Source of the DNA: Sphingomonas sp. OK281
Lineage (GTDB): Bacteria; Pseudomonadota; Alphaproteobacteria; Sphingomonadales; Sphingomonadaceae
Direction: 5' to 3'
Length of the DNA stretch: 64,000 nucleotides
Assembly: GCF_900115295.1 (NCBI RefSeq)
Contig: NZ_FOVZ01000001.1
Location: 1,054,001-1,118,000, forward strand
Of the stretch, positions 42,386 through 53,002 are shown piece by piece. Below the pieces are notes generated by a model, which worked only from the letters and a program-made list of their open reading frames with translations, was not told where the DNA came from and made no database searches. The first letter of the stretch is position 1. Each line of letters begins with the position of its first letter. A program made the position numbers and the translations under genes.

Positions 42386-45300
42386 ATGCTCTCCCGTATC
42401 GTAACGCTCGCCGTCGAGAAGCGCTGGCTCGTCCTGCTGCTCACGCTCGCCGCGGCGCTCGCCGGCGTGTTCGCCATCCAGCGGCTGCCGATCGACGCGG
42501 TCCCCGACATCACCAACAACCAGGTTCAGATCAACGTGCGCGCGCCCGCGCTCTCGCCCGACCAGATCGAGAAGCAGGTCGCCTTCACCGTCGAGACCGC
42601 GCTCGCCGGCATCCCCGGCCTCGAATACACCCGGTCGCTCAGCCGCAACGGCTTCGCGCAGGTCACCGCGGTGTTCGACGAGAAGACCGATAACTACTTC
42701 GCACGGTCGCAGGTGGCGGAGCGGCTGCGGACCGCCGAGGAGGATCTGCCGGACGACGTGGTACCCGAGATGGGACCGATCGCTACCGGCCTTGGCGACA
42801 TCTTCATGTGGACGGTCGAGTACCGCGAGCTCGACCAGGTCCGCCACCGCAACGGCGAGCCGGGCCTGCAGAAGGACGGCAGCTACATCACGCCGGAGGG
42901 CGACCACCTCGTCAGCGAACCCGACAAGGCAACGTATCTGCGCACGGTGCAGGACTGGATCGTCACGCCGCAGCTGAAGAGCAGCGCGGGCCTTGCCGGC
43001 GTCGACAGCCTCGGCGGCTATACCAAGCAGTATCTCGTCGTCCCCGATATCCAGCGGATGGCGTCGATGAAGATCACGCTGAACGATCTCGCGACCGCGC
43101 TCGAACGCAACAACACCAGCGCGGGTGCCGGCATCGTCGATCGTAACGGCGAAGGCCTCGCGGTCCGCGCCGATGGCCGAATCCGCAACGCCGACGAGCT
43201 TGCGCGCACCGTCGTAGCGACGCGTGAAAGCGTGCCGATTCTGCTCAGCCAGATCGCCACCGTCCGCACCGGCCAGGCGCTGCGGATGGGCTCCGCGTCG
43301 GAGAACGGCCACGAGGTCGTCGTCGGCACCGCCGTCATGCGGATCGGCGAGAACAGCCGCACCGTCTCGACCGGCGTCGGCACGCGGCTTGACGAGATCG
43401 GCCGGGCGCTTCCCGTCGATGTCGTGGTGAAGCCGGTGCTCAACCGCACCGAACTCGTCAATTCGACGATCGCGACCGTCGCCCGCAATCTCGCCGAGGG
43501 CGCGGTGCTCGTCATCGTCGTGCTGTTCGTGCTGCTCGGCAATTTCCGCGCTGCGCTGATTGCCGCGCTGGTGATCCCGATCACGATGCTGCTGACGAGC
43601 ATCGGCATGCTGAAGGCCGCGGTGTCCGCGAACCTGATGAGCCTCGGCGCGCTCGATTTCGGGCTGATCGTCGACGGGGCCGTCATCATCGTCGAGAACG
43701 CGCTCCGCCGCCTGGGCGACGCGCAGCACGGTCGCAGCAAGCCATTGCCCCTTCGACAAAGGCTCGACCTGATCGCCGCATCGGCGCGCGAGATGATCCG
43801 CCCGTCGGTCTACGGCCAGGCGATCATCATCCTCGTCTACGCCCCGCTGCTCACCTTTACCGGCGTCGAGGGCAAGATGTTCGAACCGATGGCGCTGACC
43901 GTCATCATCGCGCTCGTCTTCGCGTTCGTCCTGTCGATGACGTTCGTCCCCGCAGCGATCGCGATCGCGCTCAGCCGGCGCGTCGACGAGAAAGAAAGCC
44001 GGATCATCGGCTGGCTACGTCGTCGCTACGAACCAGGCCTCGGCAAGGCGATGCGCCGCCCGAGCATCACGCTGGGCATCGCCGTCGGCGCTCTGGCGCT
44101 GGCAGGCGTCGCCTTCACCACGCTCGGCCAGGAGTTCCTGCCGCAGCTCGACGAGGGCAACATCCTCGTCCAGGCGGTCCGCATCCCCGGCACCTCCGTC
44201 GACCAGAGCCAGGCGATGCAGTTCCAGGTCGAAAAGATGCTCGCGCGCCAGCACGAGGTCCGTTTCGCCTTCTCGCGCACCGGCACGTCCGAGATCGCGA
44301 GCGATCCGATGCCGCCGAATGCCACCGACACCTTCGTCATCCTGAAGCCGAAGGCGGAATGGCCAGACCCGAGCCTCGCCAAGGAAGCGCTGGTCGCGCG
44401 CATGGAGCAGCAACTTTCCGCGCTGCCCGGCAACGCGTATGAGATCACCCAGCCGATCCAGATGCGCTTCAACGAACTGATCGCCGGCGTGCGCGGCGAC
44501 ATCGCGGTCAAAATCTTCGGCGACGACTTCGGTGGCATGAATGCCGCGGCGGACCGCATCGCCGAGGTCCTGCGCAAGACCCGCGGCGCGGTCGACGTTC
44601 GCGTCGAGCAGACCGAGGGCCTGCCGATGCTCGACATCCGCCCGAACCGCATGGCGATGTCGCGGATCGGCGTCACCGCAGGCGACGTGCAGGACACCGT
44701 GGCCGCCGCGATCGGCGGACGCGAGGCCGGCATGATCTTCGAAGGCGATCGCCGTTTCCCCGTCGTGATCCGCCTGTCCGAAGCGTCGCGCTCGGACCTG
44801 ACTCAAGTCGCGCAGATCCCCGTCCCGACGTCGGCAGGCGGGTTCGTGCCGCTGTCGACCGTCGCCGACATCGCGGTCGTCGATGGACCCAACCAGATCA
44901 GCCGCGAAAACGGTAAGCGCCGCGTGGTCGTCCAGGCCAACGTCCGCGACCGTGACGTCGCGGGCGTGGTCGCCGACGCGCGCGCCGCGATCGACGCGGA
45001 GGTGACGATGCCGCCCGGCACCTATGTCGAGTGGGGCGGACAGTTCGAGAACCTCGCCTCCGCACGCGACCGTCTGATGCTCGTCGTGCCGGTCTGCTTC
45101 GCGGTCATCATGCTGCTGCTCTACGGTGCGCTTGGCTCGGTCCGCGACGCGGCGATCGTGTTCACCGGCGTGCCACTCGCGCTGGTCGGCGGCGTGCTTG
45201 CGCTCGTGTTGCGCGGCATGCCGTTCTCGGTCTCCGCCGCGGTCGGCTTCATCGCGCTGTCGGGGATCGCGGTACTCAATGGTCTGGTGATGGTCTCGTC

Positions 45301-45574
45301 GATCCACGACCTAATGGCGCGCGGCATGGACCGGGCACGCGCTTCGCACGACGGTGCCCTTGCCCGGTTGCGGCCGGTCGCGATGACCGCGCTGGTCGCG
45401 AGCCTCGGCTTCGTGCCGATGGCGCTAGGCCACGGTGCCGGCGCCGAGGTGCAGAAGCCGCTGGCGACCGTCGTCATCGGCGGCCTCGTCTCGGCCACGC
45501 TGCTGACTTTGTTCGTACTGCCGACGCTGTACGCGCGTTTCGGGGGTTGGCGGCCGACTGCCAGCAAGGGTTGA
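42386..45574 (+). CDS. czcA: CzcA-type heavy-metal RND efflux pump, 1062 aa
   Basis: Twelve-helix HME-RND transporter. Helix 4 has GALDFGLIVDGAVIIVENAL, whose Asp-Asp-Glu pattern is that of divalent-cation (Zn/Co/Cd) pumps rather than of Cu/Ag CusA pumps. N-terminal VEKRWLVLLLTLAAALAGVF, RLPIDAVPDITNNQVQINV and AEGAVLVIVVLFVLLGNFRA are typical. Whether it prefers Zn, Co, Cd or Ni is not decided by sequence. Confidence 0.93.
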   Translation: MLSRIVTLAVEKRWLVLLLTLAAALAGVFAIQRLPIDAVPDITNNQVQINVRAPALSPDQIEKQVAFTVETALAGIPGLEYTRSLSRNGFAQVTAVFDEKTDNYFARSQVAERLRTAEEDLPDDVVPEMGPIATGLGDIFMWTVEYRELDQVRHRNGEPGLQKDGSYITPEGDHLVSEPDKATYLRTVQDWIVTPQLKSSAGLAGVDSLGGYTKQYLVVPDIQRMASMKITLNDLATALERNNTSAGAGIVDRNGEGLAVRADGRIRNADELARTVVATRESVPILLSQIATVRTGQALRMGSASENGHEVVVGTAVMRIGENSRTVSTGVGTRLDEIGRALPVDVVVKPVLNRTELVNSTIATVARNLAEGAVLVIVVLFVLLGNFRAALIAALVIPITMLLTSIGMLKAAVSANLMSLGALDFGLIVDGAVIIVENALRRLGDAQHGRSKPLPLRQRLDLIAASAREMIRPSVYGQAIIILVYAPLLTFTGVEGKMFEPMALTVIIALVFAFVLSMTFVPAAIAIALSRRVDEKESRIIGWLRRRYEPGLGKAMRRPSITLGIAVGALALAGVAFTTLGQEFLPQLDEGNILVQAVRIPGTSVDQSQAMQFQVEKMLARQHEVRFAFSRTGTSEIASDPMPPNATDTFVILKPKAEWPDPSLAKEALVARMEQQLSALPGNAYEITQPIQMRFNELIAGVRGDIAVKIFGDDFGGMNAAADRIAEVLRKTRGAVDVRVEQTEGLPMLDIRPNRMAMSRIGVTAGDVQDTVAAAIGGREAGMIFEGDRRFPVVIRLSEASRSDLTQVAQIPVPTSAGGFVPLSTVADIAVVDGPNQISRENGKRRVVVQANVRDRDVAGVVADARAAIDAEVTMPPGTYVEWGGQFENLASARDRLMLVVPVCFAVIMLLLYGALGSVRDAAIVFTGVPLALVGGVLALVLRGMPFSVSAAVGFIALSGIAVLNGLVMVSSIHDLMARGMDRARASHDGALARLRPVAMTALVASLGFVPMALGHGAGAEVQKPLATVVIGGLVSATLLTLFVLPTLYARFGGWRPTASKG

Positions 45575-45688
45575 ACGCCGCCAGCACCCAACGCGTAATC
45601 ACCCGGCACCGTTGTGTCCCGTTCGACGCCTGCGGGTGTCGTTGCGCCTAGTCGGAACGACCTTCGGACGGCCCCTGCGTCAGCAAGC

Positions 45689-46222
45689 CTATTCGAGCAC
45701 CGACAAGCTGCTGTCAGGAAACAAGACCTCGACGAACCCGAACCTCGTGAAGTCGACGATGCGTTGCGGGTACAAGATGCCGTTCAGATGGTCGAACTCA
45801 TGCTGGAACACCCGCGCATGGAAGCCTCGTGCCTCACGGACGAGCGGCGCACCGTCCTCCTGCGTCCCGCCATAGCGGATATGCGTCGCGCGGGGCACCC
45901 AACCCCGCATACCGGGGATGGAAAGACAGCCTTCCCAGCCGCCTTCGCTACCTTGCGACAGCGGCTCGAACCACGGATTGACGAGCGTCGTCATCGGCAC
46001 CGGCGGCGCGTCCGGATAGCGTGGGTTGGTCTCGAATCCGATCACCATGATCCGCAGATCGACGCCGATCTGCGGCGCCGCAAGCCCCACGCCGCTGGCG
46101 TTGGCCATGGTCTCGTGCATGTCCGCGATGATCGCCATCACATCGGGATCGCGGAGATGGGCGACCTCCTGCGCGACCCGGTAAAGGCGCGGGTCGCCCA
46201 TTTTCAAAACCGGACGGATCAT
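45689..46222 (-). CDS. def: Peptide deformylase, 177 aa
   Basis: Removes the N-formyl group from nascent proteins. Three metal/active-site motifs are intact: [18 protein letters not shown] (metal Cys) and HEFDHLNG (two metal His and catalytic Glu). Starts [13 protein letters not shown] at ATG 46222, which overlaps the stop of a small upstream frame. Since def is usually beside fmt, this may be a second copy. Confidence 0.93.
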   Translation of the reverse strand: MIRPVLKMGDPRLYRVAQEVAHLRDPDVMAIIADMHETMANASGVGLAAPQIGVDLRIMVIGFETNPRYPDAPPVPMTTLVNPWFEPLSQGSEGGWEGCLSIPGMRGWVPRATHIRYGGTQEDGAPLVREARGFHARVFQHEFDHLNGILYPQRIVDFTRFGFVEVLFPDSSLSVLE

Positions 46223-46437
46223 GCGCGTGAGAGTCCGCAACGACCCATGCCAAACCCGCGAGAGAAGCGGTTGGCGCGGCGGGGCCGTCCTGGATCGCCA
46301 CGGAGGCTCGTGCCTGCATACCCGGTCCGGCACAGCCCGCAACGCTGCAATTCCCGCACGGCATGGTCGGGCGCAAGTCCGGCATCGCTCCCCGCCTCGT
46401 GCGCGAGCAAGCGCATGAGCAAGAGAGGGAAAGGCAT
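46219..46437 (-). CDS. Small frame coupled to def, 72 aa, doubtful
   Basis: [20 protein letters not shown], then an LQRCGLCR CxxC-type motif and an Arg/Gly-rich tail. Its TGA overlaps the def ATG (ATGA), which hints at real translation. There is no clear ribosome site and no known family. It may be only an open frame. Confidence 0.3.
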   Translation of the reverse strand: MPFPLLLMRLLAHEAGSDAGLAPDHAVRELQRCGLCRTGYAGTSLRGDPGRPRRANRFSRGFGMGRCGLSRA

Positions 46438-46737
46438 CACCGATACGGTCTGATACCTCGAGTATATGGACTGGTTCACGCGTCGTGCCCTTCCGGAATA
46501 CCGATCGGACGATACTCTACTACTCCTCGCGAATTCGATGCGAAGAAATCATCGCAAATGCGAAAGGCCGCTTTGCCCGCTTGACGACGAGTCACGCGAT
46601 CATCCGCCGCTTTCGCGCCGGATATCTTTTCTTCTTTGGAATCCCCATGCCCGAGAGGGACATTCAACCCGCCGAAACGTCCGGTCTCGAGTCGACACGT
46701 GCAAGTCGCTCGCAACCGTGTCTCTGGGAGAGCTGTC
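46438..46737. other. Intergenic region upstream of the RBBP9-like gene
   Basis: 300 bases with lower GC than its surroundings and several competing short frames, none convincing. It probably carries the promoter of the gene at 46738. No clear repeat or operator was found. Confidence 0.4.
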
Positions 46738-47334
46738 ATGACCCTATGGTATCCGACGCCTATCGATCCCCAAAACGCGGTAATCGTTACGATAAAGGGA
46801 AATCCCGCCCAATCCGGGTCGGTGCCCGGGGTCGAACTCGATCTGTCTAAATTCCAGAGCGGTCGGTGGGCGCTGCAGCTCGACGCCGTCTTCTCGCGCC
46901 GCCGCCAGCCCGCCGTCATTCTCGCGCAAGGGGTCGCATGCCTTGCCGTGGCGTGGTGGGCGCAACTGTCGCCCCGAAGCTATCTGCAGTCGGTCCAGGG
47001 TGCGCTGTTCCTCTCGCCGCTCACTATCGGCTTCGGCGAGGACGCGATTGCGGCTGCGGCTCGGCAGGGTCCATCTACGCGGTTGCCCTTCCCGTCCGTC
47101 GTGGCCAGCGCATCCTATCCCTTCATCGACCGACTGCTCGCCCTGGCCGATAGCTGGGGCAGCCAGGTCGTCGAGACCGGTGGAGATCTGACGGCGCATC
47201 CCACCAACCGCCAGGCAACGCTCACCGAGGATACGGGTAGCTTGCTCGGACTTCTACCACTGCTTCAGGGTGCGTCGGTGGGTAACGGGATCAACCCGGA
47301 CGGCACGATTCCGGCGACGGTCCTCACGCGGTAA
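46738..47334 (+). CDS. RBBP9/YdeN-like alpha/beta hydrolase lacking catalytic residues, 198 aa
   Basis: The whole fold can be followed: QSGRWALQLDAVF, VILAQGVACLAVAWWAQLSP, VQGALFLSPL, LPFPSVVASASYPFIDRLLA and ALADSWGSQVVETGG match RBBP9 proteins position by position. But the nucleophile elbow HSLGC reads QGVAC (no Ser), the SRNDPY acid is SASYPF (no Asp), and the GHIN His is absent. So it is probably not an active serine hydrolase. GGGAGAG precedes ATG 46738. The C-terminus (TLTEDTGSLLGLLPLLQGAS) is extended. Confidence 0.75.
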   Translation: MTLWYPTPIDPQNAVIVTIKGNPAQSGSVPGVELDLSKFQSGRWALQLDAVFSRRRQPAVILAQGVACLAVAWWAQLSPRSYLQSVQGALFLSPLTIGFGEDAIAAAARQGPSTRLPFPSVVASASYPFIDRLLALADSWGSQVVETGGDLTAHPTNRQATLTEDTGSLLGLLPLLQGASVGNGINPDGTIPATVLTR

Positions 47335-47801
47335 GCGTCGGCGGGGCGCGAAGTACGGAGCGCGCGCCCTTCTCTGCTCGGCTCGACGTGACGTTCGGGG
47401 CTGGACGACCGACGGTTGGCCGACGCCCGCAAACGCCGTCCCTCTAGCACCCGTGGCGCTTCGCTTTACGTGACCACGGGGCGACCGCAACCCGCACCGC
47501 CGGCCGGCCCCTCGATGCACAAGCCCGCGGGCCACGTCGGACCCAGCAGATGCTGCGCCGTCGGGTAGCCGGCATTTGTGCAAAGACGATGCGCCGGCGC
47601 GAACGCGTTCGGTACGCGGCACGGCCCGCTAGTCCCCATGAACGACATACGGTGATGAGCAGGGCTCATCGCTGCATCAACGTCGCGCTAAATTGCCATT
47701 CCCCCCGGCACACCTATTTCGTGGCCCATCCCAGAACCGGAAACCGCGCTCGACGGGATCTAGTTCACGCACATCTTTGATCGACGGAAGGACGTGCCGG
47801 T
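47335..47801. other. Intergenic region before the MFS gene
   Basis: About 470 bases. The only structure noted is GATGAGC-AGG-GCTCATC at 47654-47670, a small perfect hairpin that might be an operator. The end holds the MFS ribosome site GGAAGGAC. No gene is supported. Confidence 0.4.
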
Positions 47802-49019
47802 ATGGCCACCCTCGTTGCTGCCCCCACAGCCCTATGCGACGCCACACAGGGCGACGCTCGCAGCCCGCGCTGGGGTGCCGTATATGCGATGGCGCTATGC
47901 AGCTTCGTGCTCGTCGCATCCGAATTCCTGCCCGTCAGCCTGCTCAGCCCGATCGCCGATACGCTTCGCCTGACCGAGGGGCAGGCCGGGCAGACGATCG
48001 CGATCTCGGGCCTGTTCGCGGTCGTCACGAGTCTCAGTTTCTCGGTGCTGCTCGGGCGGGTCGACCGGCGAAATGTCGTGCTGGCCCTGATCGCCATGCT
48101 GATCGTGTCTGGGGCAATGGTCGCGTTTGCGCCGAGCTATCTCGTGTTCATGACGGGTCGCGCGCTGCTCGGTGTCGCGATCGGCGGGTTCTGGTCGATG
48201 TCGGCGGCTATCGCGATCCGGCTGGTGCCCGAGGAGTCGGTGGGCAAGGCGCTGGCGATCATCAGCGGCGGCACCGCGCTGGCGACCGCGCTCGCCGCGC
48301 CGCTCGGAAGTTTCCTCGGCAGCCTGATTGGCTGGCGCGGTGCATTCTTCTGCGTCGTGCCGGTCGCGATCGCCGCGCTCGTCTGGCAGGCAGCGGCATT
48401 ACCCAAACTGCCCGTCGCCGAGCGTCAGTCGGCGCGCGCCATGCTCGGTTTGCTCCGCAGCAAGGCGGTCCTGCTCGGATTGTTCGCTATCGCCATGCTG
48501 TTCGTCGGCCAGTTCGCGCTGTTCACCTATCTGCGGCCGTTCCTCGAACAGGTCACGCACGTCAGCGTCGTCATGCTCTCGCTGATGCTGCTGATCGTCG
48601 GCACATCCGGCTTCGTCGGCACCGTCGTGATCGGTCGGTTCGTCGTCGAGCGCCTCTTCCTGACGCTATGGGTGCTGCCCGCGGCGATGGCTGTCGTCGC
48701 GGTCGGCCTCGCGCTATTCGGCGGGTCGACGATCGCGACTGCGCTCCTGCTCGCGATATGGGGCTTTGCCGGAACCGCGGCGCCGGTCGGATGGTGGACC
48801 TGGCTTGCGCGGACGCTGCCCGAAGACGCCGAAGCGGGCGGCGGCCTGATGGTCGCGGTGGTCCAGCTGGCGATCACGCTGGGCGCGACCGTCGGCGGCG
48901 TGGTGTACGATACCGCCGGCGCCGTACCCGAGTTTCTCAGCAGCGCGGCGTTACTCGGCGTGGCAGCAATCGCGGCGCTCGTCGTCGCGCGGCATGATCG
49001 CAACGCCGCCGCCGGGTGA
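47802..49019 (+). CDS. MFS transporter, DHA1 (drug/nucleoside/sugar efflux) type, 405 aa
   Basis: Twelve transmembrane helices with the DHA1 pattern: AMALCSFVLVASEFLPVSLL, SLSFSVLLGRVDRRNVVLAL (the loop 2-3 motif A), GRALLGVAIGGFWSMSAAIA and PVGWWTWLARTLPEDAEAGG. It resembles NepI/AraJ-like exporters of purine nucleosides or sugars. The substrate is not known. GGAAGGAC lies before ATG 47802. It stands alone. Confidence 0.8.
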   Translation: MATLVAAPTALCDATQGDARSPRWGAVYAMALCSFVLVASEFLPVSLLSPIADTLRLTEGQAGQTIAISGLFAVVTSLSFSVLLGRVDRRNVVLALIAMLIVSGAMVAFAPSYLVFMTGRALLGVAIGGFWSMSAAIAIRLVPEESVGKALAIISGGTALATALAAPLGSFLGSLIGWRGAFFCVVPVAIAALVWQAAALPKLPVAERQSARAMLGLLRSKAVLLGLFAIAMLFVGQFALFTYLRPFLEQVTHVSVVMLSLMLLIVGTSGFVGTVVIGRFVVERLFLTLWVLPAAMAVVAVGLALFGGSTIATALLLAIWGFAGTAAPVGWWTWLARTLPEDAEAGGGLMVAVVQLAITLGATVGGVVYDTAGAVPEFLSSAALLGVAAIAALVVARHDRNAAAG

Positions 49020-49167
49020 TGAACAACCCTCATCGCTCCGTTGAGCCATACCACCGACACGAAAACCGCATCGCCGCGTTGGTATGCACGGAACATACCG
49101 TGGCTTGGGCCCAAGCCTGAAATCATGTTGGCCCGGCGCGAGCCGGTCGGGAAGGAAATTGAGTTTC

Positions 49168-49800
49168 ATGTCGGACATCTCCGAACTCGAAGTATCGCGC
49201 CGTGGGCTGCTCGCCGGTAGCGCCGCGACCGCTGTCGTCGCGGCGACTCCTGCCGCTGCCGCCCCTTCTTCCCAGACCAAGGCTGCGCCGATGATGCCCG
49301 TCAGTTTCGCGGTGAACGGCAAGCGCGAGACGCTGTCGCTCGATCCCCGCACCACCCTGCTCGACGCCCTGCGCGAGCATCTCCACCTCACCGGCACCAA
49401 GAAGGGCTGCGACCACGGCCAGTGTGGCGCGTGCACCGTGATGGTTGACGGCGTCCGGATCAATTCCTGCCTCAGCCTCGCGGTCATGCACGAAGGCGAC
49501 AAGATCACGACCATCGAGGGCCTCGGTACGCCCGACAAGCTGCACCCGATGCAGGCCGCCTTCATCAAGCATGATGGCTACCAATGCGGCTATTGCACTC
49601 CCGGCCAGATCTGTTCGGCGGTCGCGGTGCTCGACGAGATCAAGCGCGGCATCCCGAGCCATGTCCAAGACGACCTGACCGCTAAGCCACGCGCGACCAA
49701 CATCGAGATGCGCGAGCGGATGAGTGGCAACATCTGCCGCTGCGGTGCCTATTCCAACATCGCCGAGGCGATGGCCGACGTTGCGGGAGAGAACGTATGA
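49168..49800 (+). CDS. paoA: Aldehyde oxidoreductase 2Fe-2S subunit (PaoA type), 210 aa
   Basis: Tat signal ([11 protein letters not shown]) exports the folded complex to the periplasm. Two [2Fe-2S] clusters: ferredoxin-like [13 protein letters not shown] plus later Cys, and the helical domain with [10 protein letters not shown] and ICRCGAYSN. It relays electrons from the molybdenum centre to the FAD subunit. AAGGA is ten bases upstream. Overlaps the next ATG by four bases. Confidence 0.88.
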   Translation: MSDISELEVSRRGLLAGSAATAVVAATPAAAAPSSQTKAAPMMPVSFAVNGKRETLSLDPRTTLLDALREHLHLTGTKKGCDHGQCGACTVMVDGVRINSCLSLAVMHEGDKITTIEGLGTPDKLHPMQAAFIKHDGYQCGYCTPGQICSAVAVLDEIKRGIPSHVQDDLTAKPRATNIEMRERMSGNICRCGAYSNIAEAMADVAGENV

Positions 49801-50747
49801 GAGCCTTCACCTACGAGCGCGCCAAGGATGCAAGCGGCGCGGCACGCGCGGTCGCGGCAAACCCGGCGGCCAAGTTCATCGCAGGCGGCACCAACCTGCT
49901 CGACCTGATGAAGCTCGAGGTCGAGGTGCCGACGCATCTCGTCGACGTGCAGGATCTCGGATTCGACAAGATCGAGCCGACGAAGGAAGGCGGCCTACGC
50001 ATCGGCGCGCTGGTCACCAACACCAACCTCGCCGCCGACGAACGCGTCCGCCGCGACTACGGCGTGCTGACCCGCGCGATCGTCGCTGGCGCATCGGGCC
50101 AGTTGCGCAACAAGGCGTCCACCGCAGGCAATCTGCTCCAGCGCACGCGCTGCCCCTATTTCTACGACACCAACATGGCCTGCAACAAGCGCAAGCCAGG
50201 TTCCGGGTGCGCCGCGATCGGCGGCTATTCGCGCCAGCTCGGCGTGATCGGGGTCAGCGACGCGTGCATCGCAACCTTCCCCGGCGACATGGCGGTGGCC
50301 ATGCGCGTCCTCGACGCCGTGATCGAGACGGTCGACGCGACCGGCGCCCGCCGCGCGATCCCGATCGCGGACTTCCACCGGCTCTGGGGCAACCACCCCG
50401 AACAGGATACCATCCTGAAGCAGGGCGAACTCATCACCGCGGTCACCCTGCCCCGCCCGCTCGGCGGCAAGCATTTTTACGAGAAGGTGCGCGACCGCGC
50501 GTCCTACGCCTATGCGCTCGTTTCGGTCGCCGCGGTGATCCAGCCCGACGGCACCGGTCGCGTCGCGTTCGGCGGCGTCGCGCCGAAGCCGTGGCGGGTC
50601 GAAGCCGCCGACGCGCTGCTCCAGCAAGGCGCCGCCGCGGTCACCGCCCGCGCGTTCCAGGGCGCGACGCCGACCAAGGACAACGCGTTCAAGCTGCCGC
50701 TCGCCACCCGCGCGCTGGCCGCCGTCATCGCAGATGCGAAGGCCTGA
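49797..50747 (+). CDS. paoB: Aldehyde oxidoreductase FAD subunit (PaoB type), 316 aa
   Basis: FAD_binding_5 fold with [19 protein letters not shown] near the N-terminus and the CO-dehydrogenase C-terminal domain at residues ~210-310. [20 protein letters not shown] and GSGCAAIGG carry the extra Cys set that ligates a [4Fe-4S] cluster in E. coli PaoB. Takes electrons from PaoA. Confidence 0.88.
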   Translation: MRAFTYERAKDASGAARAVAANPAAKFIAGGTNLLDLMKLEVEVPTHLVDVQDLGFDKIEPTKEGGLRIGALVTNTNLAADERVRRDYGVLTRAIVAGASGQLRNKASTAGNLLQRTRCPYFYDTNMACNKRKPGSGCAAIGGYSRQLGVIGVSDACIATFPGDMAVAMRVLDAVIETVDATGARRAIPIADFHRLWGNHPEQDTILKQGELITAVTLPRPLGGKHFYEKVRDRASYAYALVSVAAVIQPDGTGRVAFGGVAPKPWRVEAADALLQQGAAAVTARAFQGATPTKDNAFKLPLATRALAAVIADAKA

Positions 50748-50752
50748 AGACC

Positions 50753-52960
50753 ATGAAATTCGAAATCCCCGCGGGCACCAACCCGATCGACCGGATGAAG
50801 GTCGTCGGCCACGCGCACGACCGCATCGATGGCCCGCTGAAGACCACCGGGCTCGCGCCCTATGCCTATGAACACCACCGCGAGATGCCCAACGCCGCGT
50901 ACGGCCAGATCGTCGGGTCGGCGATCGCCAAGGGTCGCATCAATGCGATCGATCTGACTGCGGCGAAGGCGTCGCCCGGCGTGATCGCGATCGTCACCGC
51001 GCAGGACGCCGGCCCGCTCGGCAAGGGCAATTTCAATACCGTGAAGCTGCTCGGCGGTCCCGACATCGAGCATTATCACCAGGCAATCGCGATCGTCGTC
51101 GCCGAGACGTTCGAGCAGGCACGTACCGCCGCCAACCTCGTCCGCGTCGACTATGCGCGCGCCACCGGCCGCTACGACCTCGACACCGCGCTCAAGACCG
51201 CACCGTTGAAGCCCGCCGAAAAGGACGCGCCTGCCGAGGACCGCGTCGGCAAGTTCGAGCCCGCCTTCGCCGCCGCGCCGGTCAAGCTCGACGCGCATTA
51301 TACGACGCCCGATCACAGCCACGCGATGATGGAGCCATTCGCCTCGATCGCGTCGTGGAACGGCGACCAGCTGACGGTGTGGACCTCGAACCAGATGATC
51401 GACTGGGGTCGCGGCGATCTGGCCAAGACGCTCGGTATCCCGAAAGAGAAGATCACTTTCCAGTCGCCCTATGTCGGCGGCGGGTTCGGCGGGAAGCTGT
51501 TCCTGCGCACCGACGCGGTGATGGCGGCGCTCGGTGCGAAGGCAGCCGGGCGGCCGGTCAAGGTGGCGCTGCCGCGGCCGTTCATCGCCAACAACACCAC
51601 GCACCGCCCGGCGACGCGCCAGCGCATCCGGATCGGCGCGACCAGGGACGGCACGATCACCGCGATCGCGCATGAAAGCGGATCGGGCGACCAGCCGAAC
51701 GGCTCGCCTGAAACCGCAGTAAACCAGACCAAGCTGCTCTACGCGGGCGCCAACCGCCTGACATCGATGCGGCTCGCCGTGCTCGACCTGCCCGAGGGCA
51801 ATGCGATGCGCGCGCCGGGCGAGGCACCGGGGCTGATGGCGCTCGAGATCGCGATGGACGAGATGGCCGAGAAGCTCGGCATGGACCCCGTCGCCTTCCG
51901 CGTGAAGAACGACACACAGGTCGATCCCGAAAAGCCCGAGCGGCGCTTTTCCGAGCGGCAGCTCGTGCGCTGCCTCACCGATGGTGCGGCCAAGTTCGGC
52001 TGGGCCAGCCGCAACGCCAAGGCGGGCCAGGTCCGCGACGGCCGCTGGCTGGTCGGCATGGGCGTCGCATCGGCGTTCCGGAACCACATGAACATGGCGT
52101 CGGGCGCGCGCGTCCGGCTCGGCAAGGATGGCGTCGTCACGGTCGAGACCGACATGACCGACATCGGCACCGGCAGCTACACGATCATCGCACAGACCGC
52201 GGCGGAGATGATGGGCGTGCCGCTCGACACGGTCGTGGTGAAGCTCGGCAGTTCGGCCTTCCCGGTCTCGGCAGGCTCGGGCGGCCAGTTCGGCGCGGCC
52301 AACGCGACCGCCGGCGTCTATGCCGCCTGCGTCAAGTTGCGCGAGGCGGTGGCGCAGCGGCTCGGCTATAATTCGGCCGACGCGGTGTTCGCGGACGGCA
52401 AGGTCACCAGCGGCAACCGGTCCGCCGACCTGCGCCAGGCGGCATCGGCGGGCGAACTCGTCGCCGAGGACAAGATCGAGTTCGGCGATCTCGACAAGAG
52501 CTGGCAGCTGTCCACATTCGGCGCGCATTTCGTCGAGGTCGGCGTCGATGCCTATACCGGCGCGACTCGCCTGCGCCGGATGCTCGCAGTCTGCGCCGCC
52601 GGCCGGATCATCAACCCGAAATCGGCGCGCAGCCAGGTGATCGGCGCGATGACGATGGGCGTCGGCAGCGCGCTGATGGAGGATCTCGCGGTCGACAAGC
52701 GGTTCGGCTTCTTCGTCAACCACGACCTCGCCGGGTACGAGGTGCCAGTCCATGCCGACATCCCGCATCAGGACGTCGTGTTCCTCGACGAGGCCGACGA
52801 CAAGGCCAATCCGATGAAGGCGAAGGGTGTCGGCGAGCTCGGACTTTGTGGCGTCGGCGCCGCGGTGGCCAACGCGGTCTACAACGCGACCGGCGTGCGC
52901 ATCCGCGACTATCCGCTGACGCTCGACAAGCATCTCGACCGCCTGCCTGCGGTTGCCTGA
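50753..52960 (+). CDS. paoC: Aldehyde oxidoreductase molybdenum subunit (PaoC type), copy 1, 735 aa
   Basis: Large subunit with molybdenum-cytosine-dinucleotide cofactor that hydroxylates aldehydes to acids. Motifs: VVGHAHDRIDGPLKTTGLA, YVGGGFGGKLFLRTDAVMAA (cofactor region), [33 protein letters not shown], and the catalytic Glu in [13 protein letters not shown]. Starts ATG 50753, six bases after paoB. Confidence 0.9.
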   Translation: MKFEIPAGTNPIDRMKVVGHAHDRIDGPLKTTGLAPYAYEHHREMPNAAYGQIVGSAIAKGRINAIDLTAAKASPGVIAIVTAQDAGPLGKGNFNTVKLLGGPDIEHYHQAIAIVVAETFEQARTAANLVRVDYARATGRYDLDTALKTAPLKPAEKDAPAEDRVGKFEPAFAAAPVKLDAHYTTPDHSHAMMEPFASIASWNGDQLTVWTSNQMIDWGRGDLAKTLGIPKEKITFQSPYVGGGFGGKLFLRTDAVMAALGAKAAGRPVKVALPRPFIANNTTHRPATRQRIRIGATRDGTITAIAHESGSGDQPNGSPETAVNQTKLLYAGANRLTSMRLAVLDLPEGNAMRAPGEAPGLMALEIAMDEMAEKLGMDPVAFRVKNDTQVDPEKPERRFSERQLVRCLTDGAAKFGWASRNAKAGQVRDGRWLVGMGVASAFRNHMNMASGARVRLGKDGVVTVETDMTDIGTGSYTIIAQTAAEMMGVPLDTVVVKLGSSAFPVSAGSGGQFGAANATAGVYAACVKLREAVAQRLGYNSADAVFADGKVTSGNRSADLRQAASAGELVAEDKIEFGDLDKSWQLSTFGAHFVEVGVDAYTGATRLRRMLAVCAAGRIINPKSARSQVIGAMTMGVGSALMEDLAVDKRFGFFVNHDLAGYEVPVHADIPHQDVVFLDEADDKANPMKAKGVGELGLCGVGAAVANAVYNATGVRIRDYPLTLDKHLDRLPAVA

Positions 52961-53002
52961 GGCATTGCCTGCACACCCGACACTCGATCGACAGGAGTTC
53001 CC

